A stretch of DNA of 19,870 nt from Pseudomonadota bacterium. Its GTDB lineage: Bacteria; Myxococcota; Myxococcia; Myxococcales; Myxococcaceae. The first letter of the stretch is position 1. Every line of letters begins with the position of its first letter. The translations under genes were made by a program, and so were the position numbers. Shown here one piece after another: positions 1 through 7,709 of this stretch. Where the stretch lies: contig JAFADT010000169.1 in NCBI GenBank assembly GCA_023424585.1, forward strand, positions 1-19,870, given 5' to 3'. The notes beneath the pieces are model-generated. The model was not told where the DNA came from and searched no databases. It was given only the letters and a program-made list of their open reading frames with translations.

Positions 1-551
1 TCACCCGCCTGCACGGTGATGCGCGCGAGCGTGCCGTCGTCGTACGCCTCCACCTCGAGGTTGGACTTGTCCGTCTCCACCTCGGCGATGGCGTCCCCGG
101 AGGAGACCTTGTCCCCCTCCTTCTTCAGCCACTTGACGATCTTCCCCTCCGTCATCGTCGGGGAAAGGCTGGGCATCAGGATGGCAATCCCCTCGCCCGC
201 GCCGCTGGCGGCGGGGGCCGGGGCCTGCTCGGGAGGCCTGGGCGCGGCGGCCTGGGGGGCCTCCGTCTTCTGGGGCGCCGGAGCCGCGGGCGCGCCCCCG
301 GTGGCCTTCTCACCCTTCGCGCCGAGGTAGCCGATGGGCGCACCCACCGTGGCGACCTCGCCCTCGGGCACGGCGATTTGGATGAGGTAGCCGTCGTCGA
401 AGGCTTCCACCTCGAGGTTGGACTTGTCCGTCTCCACCTCGGCGATGGCGTCTCCGGAGGAGATCTTGTCTCCCACCTTCTTCAGCCACTTGACGATCTT
501 CCCCTCCTTCATCGTCGGGGAAAGGCTGGGCATCTGGATGGGCGTCGCCAT
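1..551 (-). CDS. pdhC: Pyruvate dehydrogenase E2, dihydrolipoamide acetyltransferase (N-terminal part; 3' end outside window)
   Basis: This is the acyltransferase core of the pyruvate dehydrogenase complex, which moves the acetyl group from E1 to CoA through lipoyl-lysine arms. The reading frame is open from ATG at 551 to the window edge (183 residues). Two lipoyl domains are visible, at about residues 1-80 and 121-183 (the second cut). Each carries the lipoylation motif [10 protein letters not shown], with the modified lysines at 43 and 162. An Ala/Pro-rich flexible linker (about 82-119) separates them. The peripheral-subunit-binding and catalytic domains would lie beyond the window. The start is 6 bases after the pdhB stop, and a GAGGGAG ribosome site lies within the last pdhB codons, so the two genes are probably translationally coupled. 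Family assignment as a 2-oxo acid dehydrogenase E2 is firm. Substrate specificity for pyruvate is inferred from the adjacent E1 genes. Confidence 0.95.
   Translation of the reverse strand, partial: MATPIQMPSLSPTMKEGKIVKWLKKVGDKISSGDAIAEVETDKSNLEVEAFDDGYLIQIAVPEGEVATVGAPIGYLGAKGEKATGGAPAAPAPQKTEAPQAAAPRPPEQAPAPAASGAGEGIAILMPSLSPTMTEGKIVKWLKKEGDKVSSGDAIAEVETDKSNLEVEAYDDGTLARITVQAG
31..541 (-). repeat. In-frame direct repeat encoding the two lipoyl domains (copies 33-184 and 390-541)
   Basis: The segments 33-184 and 390-541 match with about ten differences over roughly 150 bases by eye, at a constant offset of 357 bases (119 codons). One run of about 47 bases around the lipoyl-lysine codon is identical. 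The repeat corresponds to the first ~50 residues of each lipoyl domain, and several third positions are conserved too. That suggests recent duplication or ongoing gene conversion. Confidence 0.85.
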
Positions 552-557
552 ACGCGT

Positions 558-1544
558 TCAGGCTCCCTCGCGGTACAGGACCTTCTTGATGGCGGCGATG
601 ATCTTGGGCGCGTCCGGCTGGGTCGCGTTCTCCAGGTTCGCCGCATAGGACATGTTCACATCCAACCCGGTGACGCGCACGATGGGCGCGTCCAGGTCGT
701 CGAACGCCTGGGACTGGATGAGGTCCACCACGGACGCGCCGACACCGGCCAGCGCCCAGCCCTCCTCACAGATGACCACGCGGTTCGTCTTGCGCACGCT
801 CGCGAGGATGGCCTCCTCGTCCAGGGGGCGCAGGGTGCGCAGATCCAGCACCTCCACGCTGATGCCCTCCTTCGCCAGGGCCTCCGCGGCCTCCATGCAG
901 AAGTAGTACATCCGGCTCCAGGTGATCAGCGTGACATCCGTGCCCTCACGCTTCACGTCCGCCTTGCCCAGGGGAACGAGGTGCTCGCCTTCCGGCACCT
1001 CGCCCTTGATGGCGTAGAGGCGCTCGCCCTCGAACATGACCACCGGGTTCTCGTCCCGGATGGCGCTCTTGAGCATGCCCTTGGCGTCCGCCGGGGTCGC
1101 CGGGGCAATCACCTTCAGGCCGGGGAAGTGCGCGTAGTTGGCCTCCAGCGCCTGGCTGTGCTGGCTGGAGAGCCGGCCGCCCGCGCCGCCCGGACCGCGG
1201 AACACGATGGGGCAGCGCAGCTGGCCGCCGCTCATGTGGCGCAGCTTGGCCGCGTTGTTGACGATCTGGTCCATCGCCAGGATGGCGAAGTTCCAGGTCA
1301 TCATCTCCACCACCGGACGCAGGCCCACCGCCGCCGCGCCCACGGAGAGGCCCGTGAAGCCCAGCTCGCTGATGGGCGCGTCGATGATGCGCGCGCTGCC
1401 GAACCTGTCCAGCAGCCCCTGGGACACCTTGAACGCGCCGTTGTAGCGGCCCACTTCCTCGCCAATGAGGAACACATTGGCGTCGCGCTCCATCTCCTCG
1501 GCGAGCGCCTGGTTCAACGCTTCGCGATACATCAACTCGGGCAT
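558..1544 (-). CDS. pdhB: Pyruvate dehydrogenase E1 component, beta subunit
   Basis: This is the beta subunit of the thiamine-diphosphate-dependent heterotetrameric E1, which decarboxylates pyruvate and acetylates the E2 lipoyl arm. The 328-residue length is normal for the family. Recognisable blocks are GEEVGRYNGAFKVSQGLL (28-45), containing the conserved glutamate of the thiamine site; DAPISELGFTGL (55-66); and SSQHSQALEANYAHFPGLKV (126-145). The C-terminal transketolase domain contains EVLDLRTLRPLDEEAI. The frame is open far upstream into pdhA, but homology begins at MPELMYREAL, so ATG at 1544 is taken as the start; only a weak GGAG precedes it. It lies 53 bases after pdhA and 6 bases before the E2 gene, all on the minus strand, giving the order pdhA-pdhB-pdhC. 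Branched-chain 2-oxo acid E1 is the main alternative. Confidence 0.95.
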   Translation of the reverse strand: MPELMYREALNQALAEEMERDANVFLIGEEVGRYNGAFKVSQGLLDRFGSARIIDAPISELGFTGLSVGAAAVGLRPVVEMMTWNFAILAMDQIVNNAAKLRHMSGGQLRCPIVFRGPGGAGGRLSSQHSQALEANYAHFPGLKVIAPATPADAKGMLKSAIRDENPVVMFEGERLYAIKGEVPEGEHLVPLGKADVKREGTDVTLITWSRMYYFCMEAAEALAKEGISVEVLDLRTLRPLDEEAILASVRKTNRVVICEEGWALAGVGASVVDLIQSQAFDDLDAPIVRVTGLDVNMSYAANLENATQPDAPKIIAAIKKVLYREGA

Positions 1545-1597
1545 CGTCGGCTCCGAACTCGAATCTCGAAAGGGTTGTGGCTGACGGAGCGTGAGCG

Positions 1598-2725
1598 CTA
1601 GCGGCTCAGGCCCGCCTTCTTGTCCGCCTGCTCGGCCTCGGCGCGGGGCTCCAGATCCCAGGTGACCTTCAGCTCCTGGCCCGACGGGTACTTCGGCCAG
1701 TTCGTCACCTTCACGCCCAGCACGCGCTCGCGCGGGCGCACGTCCTCCTCGCCCGGCTCCACGATGGTGTCGCGCCACAGCTCGTCCACGCTGGGCTCGG
1801 GCGACTCGTCGGCGAACTTCACCGCCGCGTCCACCGTGCGCTTCTCCTCTTCCTCGATGGCCTCGAAGTCCGCGTCGGTGAGCCCGTAGCCCTGCTTCAT
1901 CGCGAACTCGCGCAGCTTCGGGATGGGGTCGCCCTTGCGCTCGTCCTCCACCTCCTGCTTGGTGCGGTAGTTCGCCGGGTCCGCCATGGAATGGCCGCGG
2001 AAGCGGTAGGTGTTCGCCTCCAGCAGCACGGGGCCCTTGCCCGCGCGGCAGTACGCCGCGGCGTCCTTCACCGCCTCGTACATCTTGAGGACGTCCATGC
2101 CGTCCACCGCCTCGCCGCGCATGCCGTACGCGGCGGCGCGCTTGTGGATCTCCGGCACCGCGGACGTGCGCGCGATGGCCGTGCCCATGCCGTAGCGGTT
2201 GTTCTCGCAGATGTAGATGACCGGCAGCTTCCACTTCTGCGCCATGTTGAAGGTCTCGTGGAACGAGCCCTGGTTGGCGGCCGCGTCGCCGAAGTAGCAC
2301 ACCGTGACGCGGTCTTCGTTGCGGTAGCGGCTGGCGAAGGCCATGCCCGCCGCGAGCGGGATCTGCCCGCCGACGATGCCGTAGCCGCCGTAGAAGTGGT
2401 GCTCGATGTCGAAGATGTGCATCGAGCCGCCCTTGCCCTTGCTGTAGCCGGTGCCCCGGCCGAACAGCTCCGCCATGATCATCCCGGCGTCGCTGCCGCG
2501 CGCCAGCGGCTGACCGTGGTCGCGGTAGGCGGACAGCATGTAGTCATCCGGGCGGATGGCCTCGTTGCAACCCACCGCCACGGCCTCCTGGCCGATGTAG
2601 AGGTGACAGAAGCCGGCGATCTTCCCCAGCGTGTACTGCTGGCCGGCCCGCTCCTCGAAGCGGCGCAGGAGGTACATCTTCCGGTACATCGTCAACAACA
2701 GGTCCTTCGAGTACGCGCTGGCCAC
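1598..2725 (-). CDS. pdhA: Pyruvate dehydrogenase E1 component, alpha subunit (GTG start)
   Basis: This is the alpha subunit of E1, carrying the main thiamine diphosphate-binding site. In the 375-residue product, the motif GDAAANQG begins at 146 and ends with ENN at 174-176, matching the thiamine-binding fold (GDG...NN). The segment RGHSMADPANYRTKQEVE (243-260) matches the loop that carries the phosphorylation sites in mitochondrial E1 alpha. The start is GTG at 2725: a GGAGG at 2735-2739 sits 9 bases upstream, and the nearby ATG at 2733 is out of frame. After about residue 325 comes a tail of some 50 residues with charged and aromatic residues (NWPKYPSGQELKVTWDLEP), longer than usual for the family. 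It is the first gene of the pdhABC set. Confidence 0.95.
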   Translation of the reverse strand: MASAYSKDLLLTMYRKMYLLRRFEERAGQQYTLGKIAGFCHLYIGQEAVAVGCNEAIRPDDYMLSAYRDHGQPLARGSDAGMIMAELFGRGTGYSKGKGGSMHIFDIEHHFYGGYGIVGGQIPLAAGMAFASRYRNEDRVTVCYFGDAAANQGSFHETFNMAQKWKLPVIYICENNRYGMGTAIARTSAVPEIHKRAAAYGMRGEAVDGMDVLKMYEAVKDAAAYCRAGKGPVLLEANTYRFRGHSMADPANYRTKQEVEDERKGDPIPKLREFAMKQGYGLTDADFEAIEEEEKRTVDAAVKFADESPEPSVDELWRDTIVEPGEEDVRPRERVLGVKVTNWPKYPSGQELKVTWDLEPRAEAEQADKKAGLSR

Positions 2726-2734
2726 CGCGGCATG

Positions 2735-2739
2735 CCTCC
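2735..2739 (-). promoter_or_regulatory. Ribosome binding site deciding the pdhA GTG start
   Basis: Read on the minus strand this is GGAGG, ending 9 bases before the GTG at 2725. It supports GTG over the out-of-frame ATG at 2733. Confidence 0.7.
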
Positions 2740-2859
2740 GTCTGGGCCGCCCCTTGAAGACCCGAGGGGGAAAAGGGCGGCGAACGCCGTGCGCCTCTTA
2801 GCGCGCGGCCATGGGACTTCCAAAGCCTTTCAGAAACCGTCGTCCATCCCGCCATTCTT
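2740..2859 (-). promoter_or_regulatory. Upstream region of pdhABC
   Basis: This gap between the HAD-like gene and pdhA should hold the pdh promoter. It contains a 7-base perfect inverted repeat, GCCGCCC (2746-2752) and GGGCGGC (2775-2781), with a 22-base spacer close to the pdhA ribosome site. No convincing -35/-10 or -24/-12 promoter was recognised. Any start site here is inferred only from the gene layout. Confidence 0.35.
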
Positions 2860-3627
2860 TCAGGCGCGGTGCGTCACGTCCTCCAGCGAGAAATGCGGCA
2901 CCGACACGATGCCGTCCATCAGCTCCACGGCACGTCCCGAGTGGTCCGTGGCCAGGTGGATGACCGTCGCCTCCGGGAAGCGCTGACGGTAGTCATTGGC
3001 ATGGGTGGGTTCATTGTCGAACGCCGCCACCACGGTGCCCATGCGCCCCAGCCGCGCGTGCGCCTCGCGCTTGAAGGCGTCGTCGCTCTCCGCGAGCGTG
3101 GGCTTCATGATGAGGTGGATGCGCCCGTCGTCTCCGGGGGGCGTCACCATCCCGCAGCGCGCCAGGCACGCGACGGTGCCCTCGCGCATCGCCTCGTGGC
3201 GGCCGGTGAGGTAGACGACCTGCGCGCCCGTGGCGGCCACCGCCTGGGTGAAGGCCGCCGCGCCTTCGATCGCCTCGTCGGAGACGCAGTAGGCGCTGGT
3301 GAAGAAGCGCTCCTGCCAGAAGGCGCGCGCGTCCGCGTAGCGCTGCTCCACCTCCGCGGCCTCCATGCCGCACGCGCGCATGGCGGCGCGCATGTCCCAG
3401 CCCGTGTCCCAGTGGCGCGGCTCGCACGCGGAGAGCAGGCGCAGGGACCTGGCGTCACCGTACTCGCGCAGGATGCGCGCCTGGCGGGGCCGGTTGTCGA
3501 AGAGGGTGGAGTCCAGGTCGAACGCCAGGGCCGCCTGGGGCCCGAGCGCGCGGGCCTTCTCCAGGATGCCGCGGAGCGTGTCGCGCCAGTCCGGCCGCAC
3601 GCGTTGCTTGAGATTCTCAAAAGCCAT
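2860..3627 (-). CDS. HAD-superfamily hydrolase
   Basis: This is a phosphohydrolase-type protein of about 255 residues with the four haloacid dehalogenase motifs in order. With the start used here, motif I is AFDLDSTLFDNRP with Asp37 (nucleophile) and Asp39. Motif II is VVYLTGRHEAMREGT. The motif III lysine is probably the one in LIMKPTLAESDDAF. Motif IV is AAFDNEPTHANDY. A cap-like helical insert separates motifs I and II. It has no signal peptide, so it is probably cytoplasmic. The start is uncertain: ATG at 3627 (MAFENLKQ) and ATG at 3645 (six residues longer) both lack a good ribosome site. The stop of the unknown membrane-protein gene is 27-45 bases upstream on the same strand, so the two may be cotranscribed. 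The substrate cannot be told from sequence. Confidence 0.85.
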   Translation of the reverse strand: MAFENLKQRVRPDWRDTLRGILEKARALGPQAALAFDLDSTLFDNRPRQARILREYGDARSLRLLSACEPRHWDTGWDMRAAMRACGMEAAEVEQRYADARAFWQERFFTSAYCVSDEAIEGAAAFTQAVAATGAQVVYLTGRHEAMREGTVACLARCGMVTPPGDDGRIHLIMKPTLAESDDAFKREAHARLGRMGTVVAAFDNEPTHANDYRQRFPEATVIHLATDHSGRAVELMDGIVSVPHFSLEDVTHRA

Positions 3628-3672
3628 GGCCGCCGGAAGATACATGCCCCCGGCGCGGGGCTGGCCATCAAA

Positions 3673-5244
3673 TCACGCGCCCTGGCGCCACACGGCCGGC
3701 TGGAAGGGCAGCGGCCCCACGGCCTCCGCGCCCTCCTGGCCCCGGGCGAGGTGCTGCATGCGCTGGATGCCGTTGCGATCCAGCACCAGGCGCACCAGCT
3801 GCGCGGACTCGTGGCGCACGCCGTCCTCCATGACCGTGAAGCGGAACACCAGGTCCACCGGATAGCGCTTCGCGCCACGGATGTGGCCCACGGAGAAGTC
3901 CCCCAGGTCCACGTACTCCAGCGCGAACTCCGGCTCGTCCATGTCGCGCAGGAAGCGCCCCACGTTCAGCCGCAGGATGTCCGTGACGCCGGTGAGGCCG
4001 CGCTCGGAGCGGGGCAGCAGCCGCGCGTCCAGCACGATGCGCTTCTGGTAGCGGATGACCGCCTCGGACAGCTCGCCCTGCGACACGGTGAGGAAGTCGT
4101 CCTGATGCCGCAGGGAGGACACCGCCGGGGGCACCTTCACCGCCGCGCCGTAGTCCACGCGCTCCTCGCACGTGCCGATGGCGCGCGCCGTGACGGGGTC
4201 CACCAGGTCCGTGGTGCGGTCGTACAGGTGCGTGGCGGCCACGCGGCTGAACATGCGCCGCAGCCCTTCCTTGATGCGGTCCTTCATCATGTAGCCGACC
4301 ACGGCCACCAGGAAGAAGTTGAGGCTCACCTGCGTGAAGCGGACCTGCGCCCAGAGCGCCACCGACGTGGCGAACGCCATGGCCACGCCCGCCGCGATGG
4401 CGAACAGCACCTCCTCCCAGCCCTGCCGCCGCTGACGCCGGCGCGAGGCCAGGAAGAGCACGTTCATGCAGAACTTCTTCAGGAAGCCCAGCCGCTGCAT
4501 GTACTCCTCGTTGTCCCCCGTGGGGCTCAACACGGAGCGCAGCCGGTGCTCCTTGCGGTAGGCCTCCTCCCGCAGCACCGCCTCCATCAGCCCCTTGCGC
4601 AGGGACAGCCACGGCCCCGAGCGCGGCAGCGCGTCCATGTCCGCCACCGCGCGGCGGAAGAACTGCTCCACCAGCAGGCTCACGTACTCGTCCACCAGCC
4701 GCAGCGACGCGCGCGTCTTCTCCTGGAGCTTCGCCTCGCCGGTGGCGCGCAGCCACGCGCGGAAGCGCTCCAGCACCGCGGGCACGGAGTCCCCCGCCGA
4801 GCGCACCACCGACTCCAGGTCCGTGCGCCCCGCATCGCCCGCCTTGGCGTCACAGCGCGTCTCCACCGTCATGGCGAACCTGCGCAGCGCGCCCCGCAGC
4901 ACGCAGGAGAAGAGCTTCGCCTGGTAGACGACGTCCGCCTCCGGCGCCGCGCCCGTGCGCTGCCACGCCTCCAGCTTCACCAGCGGAGACCCCTCCGACG
5001 ACAGCAGCTCCCCCAGCTCCATCACCGGCGTCTTGAAGCGCACGTAGTTGTGGATGTCCGCGTAGAAGTCCGCGCGCGGGTACGTCTCCGCGTCGATGTT
5101 CAGGCTCGACGGCAGGAAGAGGTAGGCCTCCACCAGGTAGCGCGTCTCGTCCACGCCCGTGGGCTGGTACTCGAGCTTGATCTCGAACTGCTTGCGGTCG
5201 TGGACGTCGAACCGGCTGTGGAGTGCTTCGGGGGCCTGGGACAC
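3673..5244 (-). CDS. Unknown protein with two central membrane helices
   Basis: I do not recognise this 523-residue family. The N-terminal ~270 residues are soluble, helical and charged, with no signal peptide. A Lys/Arg-rich segment near 268-275 (RRRQRRQ) precedes two hydrophobic helices at about 278-299 and 306-320. These are followed by a basic stretch (KDRIKEGLRRMFSR) and a soluble C-terminal domain of about 190 residues. The layout suggests a hairpin anchored in the inner membrane with both large domains in the cytoplasm, by the positive-inside rule. The start is GTG at 5244, after a G-rich TGGGGGG. It lies 98 bases downstream of the transporter gene and just upstream of the HAD-like gene. 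Third-position GC bias supports real coding. No function is proposed. Confidence 0.85.
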   Translation of the reverse strand: MSQAPEALHSRFDVHDRKQFEIKLEYQPTGVDETRYLVEAYLFLPSSLNIDAETYPRADFYADIHNYVRFKTPVMELGELLSSEGSPLVKLEAWQRTGAAPEADVVYQAKLFSCVLRGALRRFAMTVETRCDAKAGDAGRTDLESVVRSAGDSVPAVLERFRAWLRATGEAKLQEKTRASLRLVDEYVSLLVEQFFRRAVADMDALPRSGPWLSLRKGLMEAVLREEAYRKEHRLRSVLSPTGDNEEYMQRLGFLKKFCMNVLFLASRRRQRRQGWEEVLFAIAAGVAMAFATSVALWAQVRFTQVSLNFFLVAVVGYMMKDRIKEGLRRMFSRVAATHLYDRTTDLVDPVTARAIGTCEERVDYGAAVKVPPAVSSLRHQDDFLTVSQGELSEAVIRYQKRIVLDARLLPRSERGLTGVTDILRLNVGRFLRDMDEPEFALEYVDLGDFSVGHIRGAKRYPVDLVFRFTVMEDGVRHESAQLVRLVLDRNGIQRMQHLARGQEGAEAVGPLPFQPAVWRQGA

Positions 5245-5290
5245 GCCCCCCAGTCTATGTCACAGGCCTGTCACACGGGAGGAGCCCAGA

Positions 5291-5329
5291 CTCCGGGACA
5301 GGCGAGCGTCCGGGGTGACACTCCCGGAG
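5291..5329 (-). terminator. Possible hairpin between the MFS transporter and the unknown gene
   Basis: CTCCGGGA (5291-5298) and TCCCGGAG (5322-5329) form a perfect 8-base inverted repeat around a 23-base loop, just downstream of the transporter stop on the minus strand. There is no T-run after it, so a terminator role is tentative. Confidence 0.3.
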
Positions 5330-5342
5330 CGCGCCTGGGGCC

Positions 5343-6812
5343 TCAACCGTTGGTGCCCGTACGAGGCGGCGTGCCCGGCACGGCGCCCGGGACGACGTCG
5401 CCCACCGGCAGGGGCGCCGTCTTCGGCTGGGGCTTCGCGTTCCACACCCGCGAGGCCAGCACCAGGCCCACGACGGCCAGGGGCAGCATGGCCAGGGGCC
5501 AGGGCTTCCAGTTGGCCGGGTCCTTCATCGCGTCGCCGGTGGGCAGGATCTTCCCGTAGATGAGCGCGTGGATGGCCGTGCCCGCGTACACCGCGCCGTC
5601 GATGATGCCCACGACGATGCCCGCGTTCTTCTTGCCGCCGAAGTCCATGGTGGCCGTGCCGGACAGCATGCCGTGCACGCCGATGACGCACAGGGACATG
5701 AAGACCACGGACCAGCCGGCGCCCGCCGTGCCCAGGAGGAACACCGCGCCCACCGCGCCCAGGAGCAGGCCCGCGTAGAGCACCGCGGACACGGGGCCGC
5801 GGCGCGAGTCGAAGATGCGGTCGCTGATGACGCCCGCGAACATGCCGCCCAGGATGCCGGCCACGCACGACAGCATGCCCCAGTTGGAGGCCACGAAGCC
5901 GCCGCCCTCGCCCACCGCCTTGGCGTACTTGGGGAACCACTGCATCACCGCGTTGCGCAAGAAGCCGCTGCAGAACTCCACGCCCAGGATGATGAGGATG
6001 ACGCGGTTGCTCAGCACCTTGGCGAAGAGCTGCGGCACGCTCAGCGCCGGGCCTGTCTCCCCGCTGGACGCGTCCGCCACGTCGAAGTCCGGGTGGCCCG
6101 TCTGGGACGGCGTGTCGCGGATGACGAACGCGTCCAGCACCAGGAAGCCCCCGAGCAGCGCCGCGGGCACGAAGAACACCCACCACACCGGCGCCGCGTC
6201 CGCGATGAAGCGGCACCAGTCGAACGCGAAGTACAGGCCCAGCGAGATGAGGATGCCGAACACGCCGCCCAGCTGGCCGCGCTCGCGCACGTGGAACCAC
6301 GACGCGTTCACCTTGACGATGGAGACCGCGCCGAAGCTCTGGAAGTACATGTTCACGCTGTAGAGGACCGCGAGCCACACCACCACGCCGCCTGGCGGGA
6401 CCCAGCCGTTCTGCAGCACCGCGTACACCAGGACGCCCATGGCGATGTTCGCCGCCGCGCTCCCGCCCGCGGACAGCAGGATGGTGAAGCGGCCGCCCAG
6501 CTTGTCCGTCAGCGGGCCGTTGAGCAGGAAGGCCACGCCGTAGGTCAGCGTGCCCCAGAAGAAGATGTTGGCGAAGTCCGCGTTGGACGTCTGCCCGCTC
6601 ATGGCGCTCGTCGCCACGTTGAGGTTGTAGCGCCCCATGTAGAGGAACGCGTACGTCAGGCCCAGCGGGAACCAGTTGAAGAAGCGGCGGCGGCGGAACG
6701 CATCGCTGTGCCCCAGCTCCACCTTTGGAAGCCGGGAGAGCACCAGGCCAATGGCCCCGAGCAGGATGACGATGGGGAGCAGCTGGGCCAGCCACGGGGG
6801 CAGCGACGACAT
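5343..6812 (-). CDS. MFS transporter of the organophosphate:phosphate antiporter (GlpT/UhpT-like) type
   Basis: This is an inner-membrane transporter of 489 residues with about a dozen hydrophobic helices. Features pointing to the OPA branch of the major facilitator superfamily are YMGRYNLNVA (58-67), with Arg61 where GlpT/UhpT carry a substrate-binding arginine; a motif A equivalent GPLTDKLGGRF (99-109); and WFHVRERGQLGG (171-182), which matches the WW..KERG segment of GlpT. The likely substrate class is a phosphorylated small molecule exchanged for phosphate, but the exact substrate is not decided. An additional hydrophobic stretch at residues 9-27 precedes the usual first helix, and the Pro/Gly-rich tail is cytoplasmic. 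ATG at 6812 has a GAGG about 9 bases upstream. The Nudix stop lies 86 bases upstream on the same strand. Confidence 0.9.
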   Translation of the reverse strand: MSSLPPWLAQLLPIVILLGAIGLVLSRLPKVELGHSDAFRRRRFFNWFPLGLTYAFLYMGRYNLNVATSAMSGQTSNADFANIFFWGTLTYGVAFLLNGPLTDKLGGRFTILLSAGGSAAANIAMGVLVYAVLQNGWVPPGGVVVWLAVLYSVNMYFQSFGAVSIVKVNASWFHVRERGQLGGVFGILISLGLYFAFDWCRFIADAAPVWWVFFVPAALLGGFLVLDAFVIRDTPSQTGHPDFDVADASSGETGPALSVPQLFAKVLSNRVILIILGVEFCSGFLRNAVMQWFPKYAKAVGEGGGFVASNWGMLSCVAGILGGMFAGVISDRIFDSRRGPVSAVLYAGLLLGAVGAVFLLGTAGAGWSVVFMSLCVIGVHGMLSGTATMDFGGKKNAGIVVGIIDGAVYAGTAIHALIYGKILPTGDAMKDPANWKPWPLAMLPLAVVGLVLASRVWNAKPQPKTAPLPVGDVVPGAVPGTPPRTGTNG

Positions 6813-6847
6813 GCGACGAACCTCGCCAGCGTGAGAAGGAAAGCGGA

Positions 6848-6869
6848 ACGGGGCAGCACCCTACCCCGT
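6848..6869 (-). terminator. Weak hairpin downstream of the Nudix gene
   Basis: ACGGGG (6848-6853) and CCCCGT (6864-6869) can pair around a 10-base loop in the 86-base gap between the Nudix stop and the transporter start. It has no T-run, so it could be a weak terminator or chance. Confidence 0.25.
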
Positions 6870-6898
6870 CCGTCCCCACCCCGGAAACTCCCAGTGCC

Positions 6899-7579
6899 TC
6901 AGGAGAGCCGGGCGAGCAGCCGCGTGAGGGACACCTCCGTCTTCGCGTCCGCGATGTCACCTCTCCGGCACGCCTCCAACACCGCGTGCAGCGGCCGCCA
7001 CTGAAGGTGGACGCCCTCCTCCAATGGAGAGCCGTCCCCCTCCACCGCCCCCTGCGCCACGCCGGTGACGTCCACCGCGGCCGGGAAGACCTTCTCCGAC
7101 AGGATGCCCGGCGCGAGGAAGAACGCGCCGCCCAACAGCTGGATGTCCTCCGGCCGCACCGTGTAGCCCGCCTCCTCCTTCACCTCCTCCGCCGCGCGGC
7201 GGCGAAGCCCGTCCTCCCCCTTGTCCGACGGCTCCAGCAGGCCCGCGACGATCTCCTCCACGCGCAGATAGCTCACCGTGTCAGGCACGGTCATGGACGC
7301 GGTCTGCTCGCGGCGGAAGTACGCCGCGGGCCGCAGATTCATGCGTGTCAGGACTTCCACGGTTCCGTCCTGCGCGCGGCGGTAGATGAGGACCGACACG
7401 GCATCCAGCCGGGGCCGGTCCACCACGTCCACCCGGTACACCGGCGAGGAGGAGCCATCCGCGCGACGGTTGCGGCAGCGCAGCCGGCGCACCCGGAGAA
7501 AGCCCTCGTCGCAACGCGCCGTGGCGGAGAAATCCTCGATGATCTCGATGTCAGTCACATTGGAACTGCTGGGACGCAT
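6899..7579 (-). CDS. Nudix hydrolase, ADP-ribose/nucleotide-sugar pyrophosphatase-like
   Basis: This 226-residue protein should cleave a nucleoside diphosphate linked to another group (X). The Nudix box occupies about residues 113-139: it opens with GLLEPSDKGED and ends EEVKEEAGY (131-139). Compared with the consensus GX5EX7REUXEEXGU, the loop after the first Gly is longer and the Arg of RE is replaced by Glu. The key Glu pair of the EExG end is kept. The preceding PDTVSYLRVEEIVAGL resembles ADP-sugar pyrophosphatases. ATG at 7579 is preferred because an AGGAG at 7591-7595 lies upstream. An in-frame ATG at 7621 would add 14 residues but has no ribosome site. The gene diverges from the phosphatase gene and may share its regulatory region. 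The substrate is unknown. Confidence 0.85.
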   Translation of the reverse strand: MRPSSSNVTDIEIIEDFSATARCDEGFLRVRRLRCRNRRADGSSSPVYRVDVVDRPRLDAVSVLIYRRAQDGTVEVLTRMNLRPAAYFRREQTASMTVPDTVSYLRVEEIVAGLLEPSDKGEDGLRRRAAEEVKEEAGYTVRPEDIQLLGGAFFLAPGILSEKVFPAAVDVTGVAQGAVEGDGSPLEEGVHLQWRPLHAVLEACRRGDIADAKTEVSLTRLLARLS

Positions 7580-7709
7580 GTCTGCCCGCTCTCCTGATGC
7601 CCTGGTAGGTGGAGGTGCCATGGTGGCGTTGCTTGCCCGTGCCCCCTCGATCCCGTAGGTTGCGCCGTCTTCAAGTCGTCACTCCCCACGAATCACGGAT
7701 CTCCCACGA
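7580..7709. promoter_or_regulatory. Divergent promoter region between the Nudix and 5'-nucleotidase genes
   Basis: This 130-base gap must drive the plus-strand envelope operon and probably the minus-strand Nudix gene. No clear sigma-70 or sigma-54 promoter could be assigned. A 9-base direct repeat CCCACGAAT occurs at 7685-7693 and 7703-7711, 18 bases apart, the second overlapping the ATG at 7710. The AGGAG for the Nudix start is at 7591-7595 on the minus strand. Confidence 0.45.

Noticed and set aside
1545..2300. An N-terminal extension of pdhB into the pdhA gene
   Set aside because: The frame is open, but the extra residues are Arg/Gly-rich shadow sequence; E1 beta homology begins at ATG 1544.
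2869..5559. A plus-strand open frame of about 900 codons opposite the HAD-like and unknown genes
   Set aside because: Its translation is rich in Arg, His, Ala and Gly without domains, and it lies antisense to well-supported genes. It is an artefact of high third-position GC.
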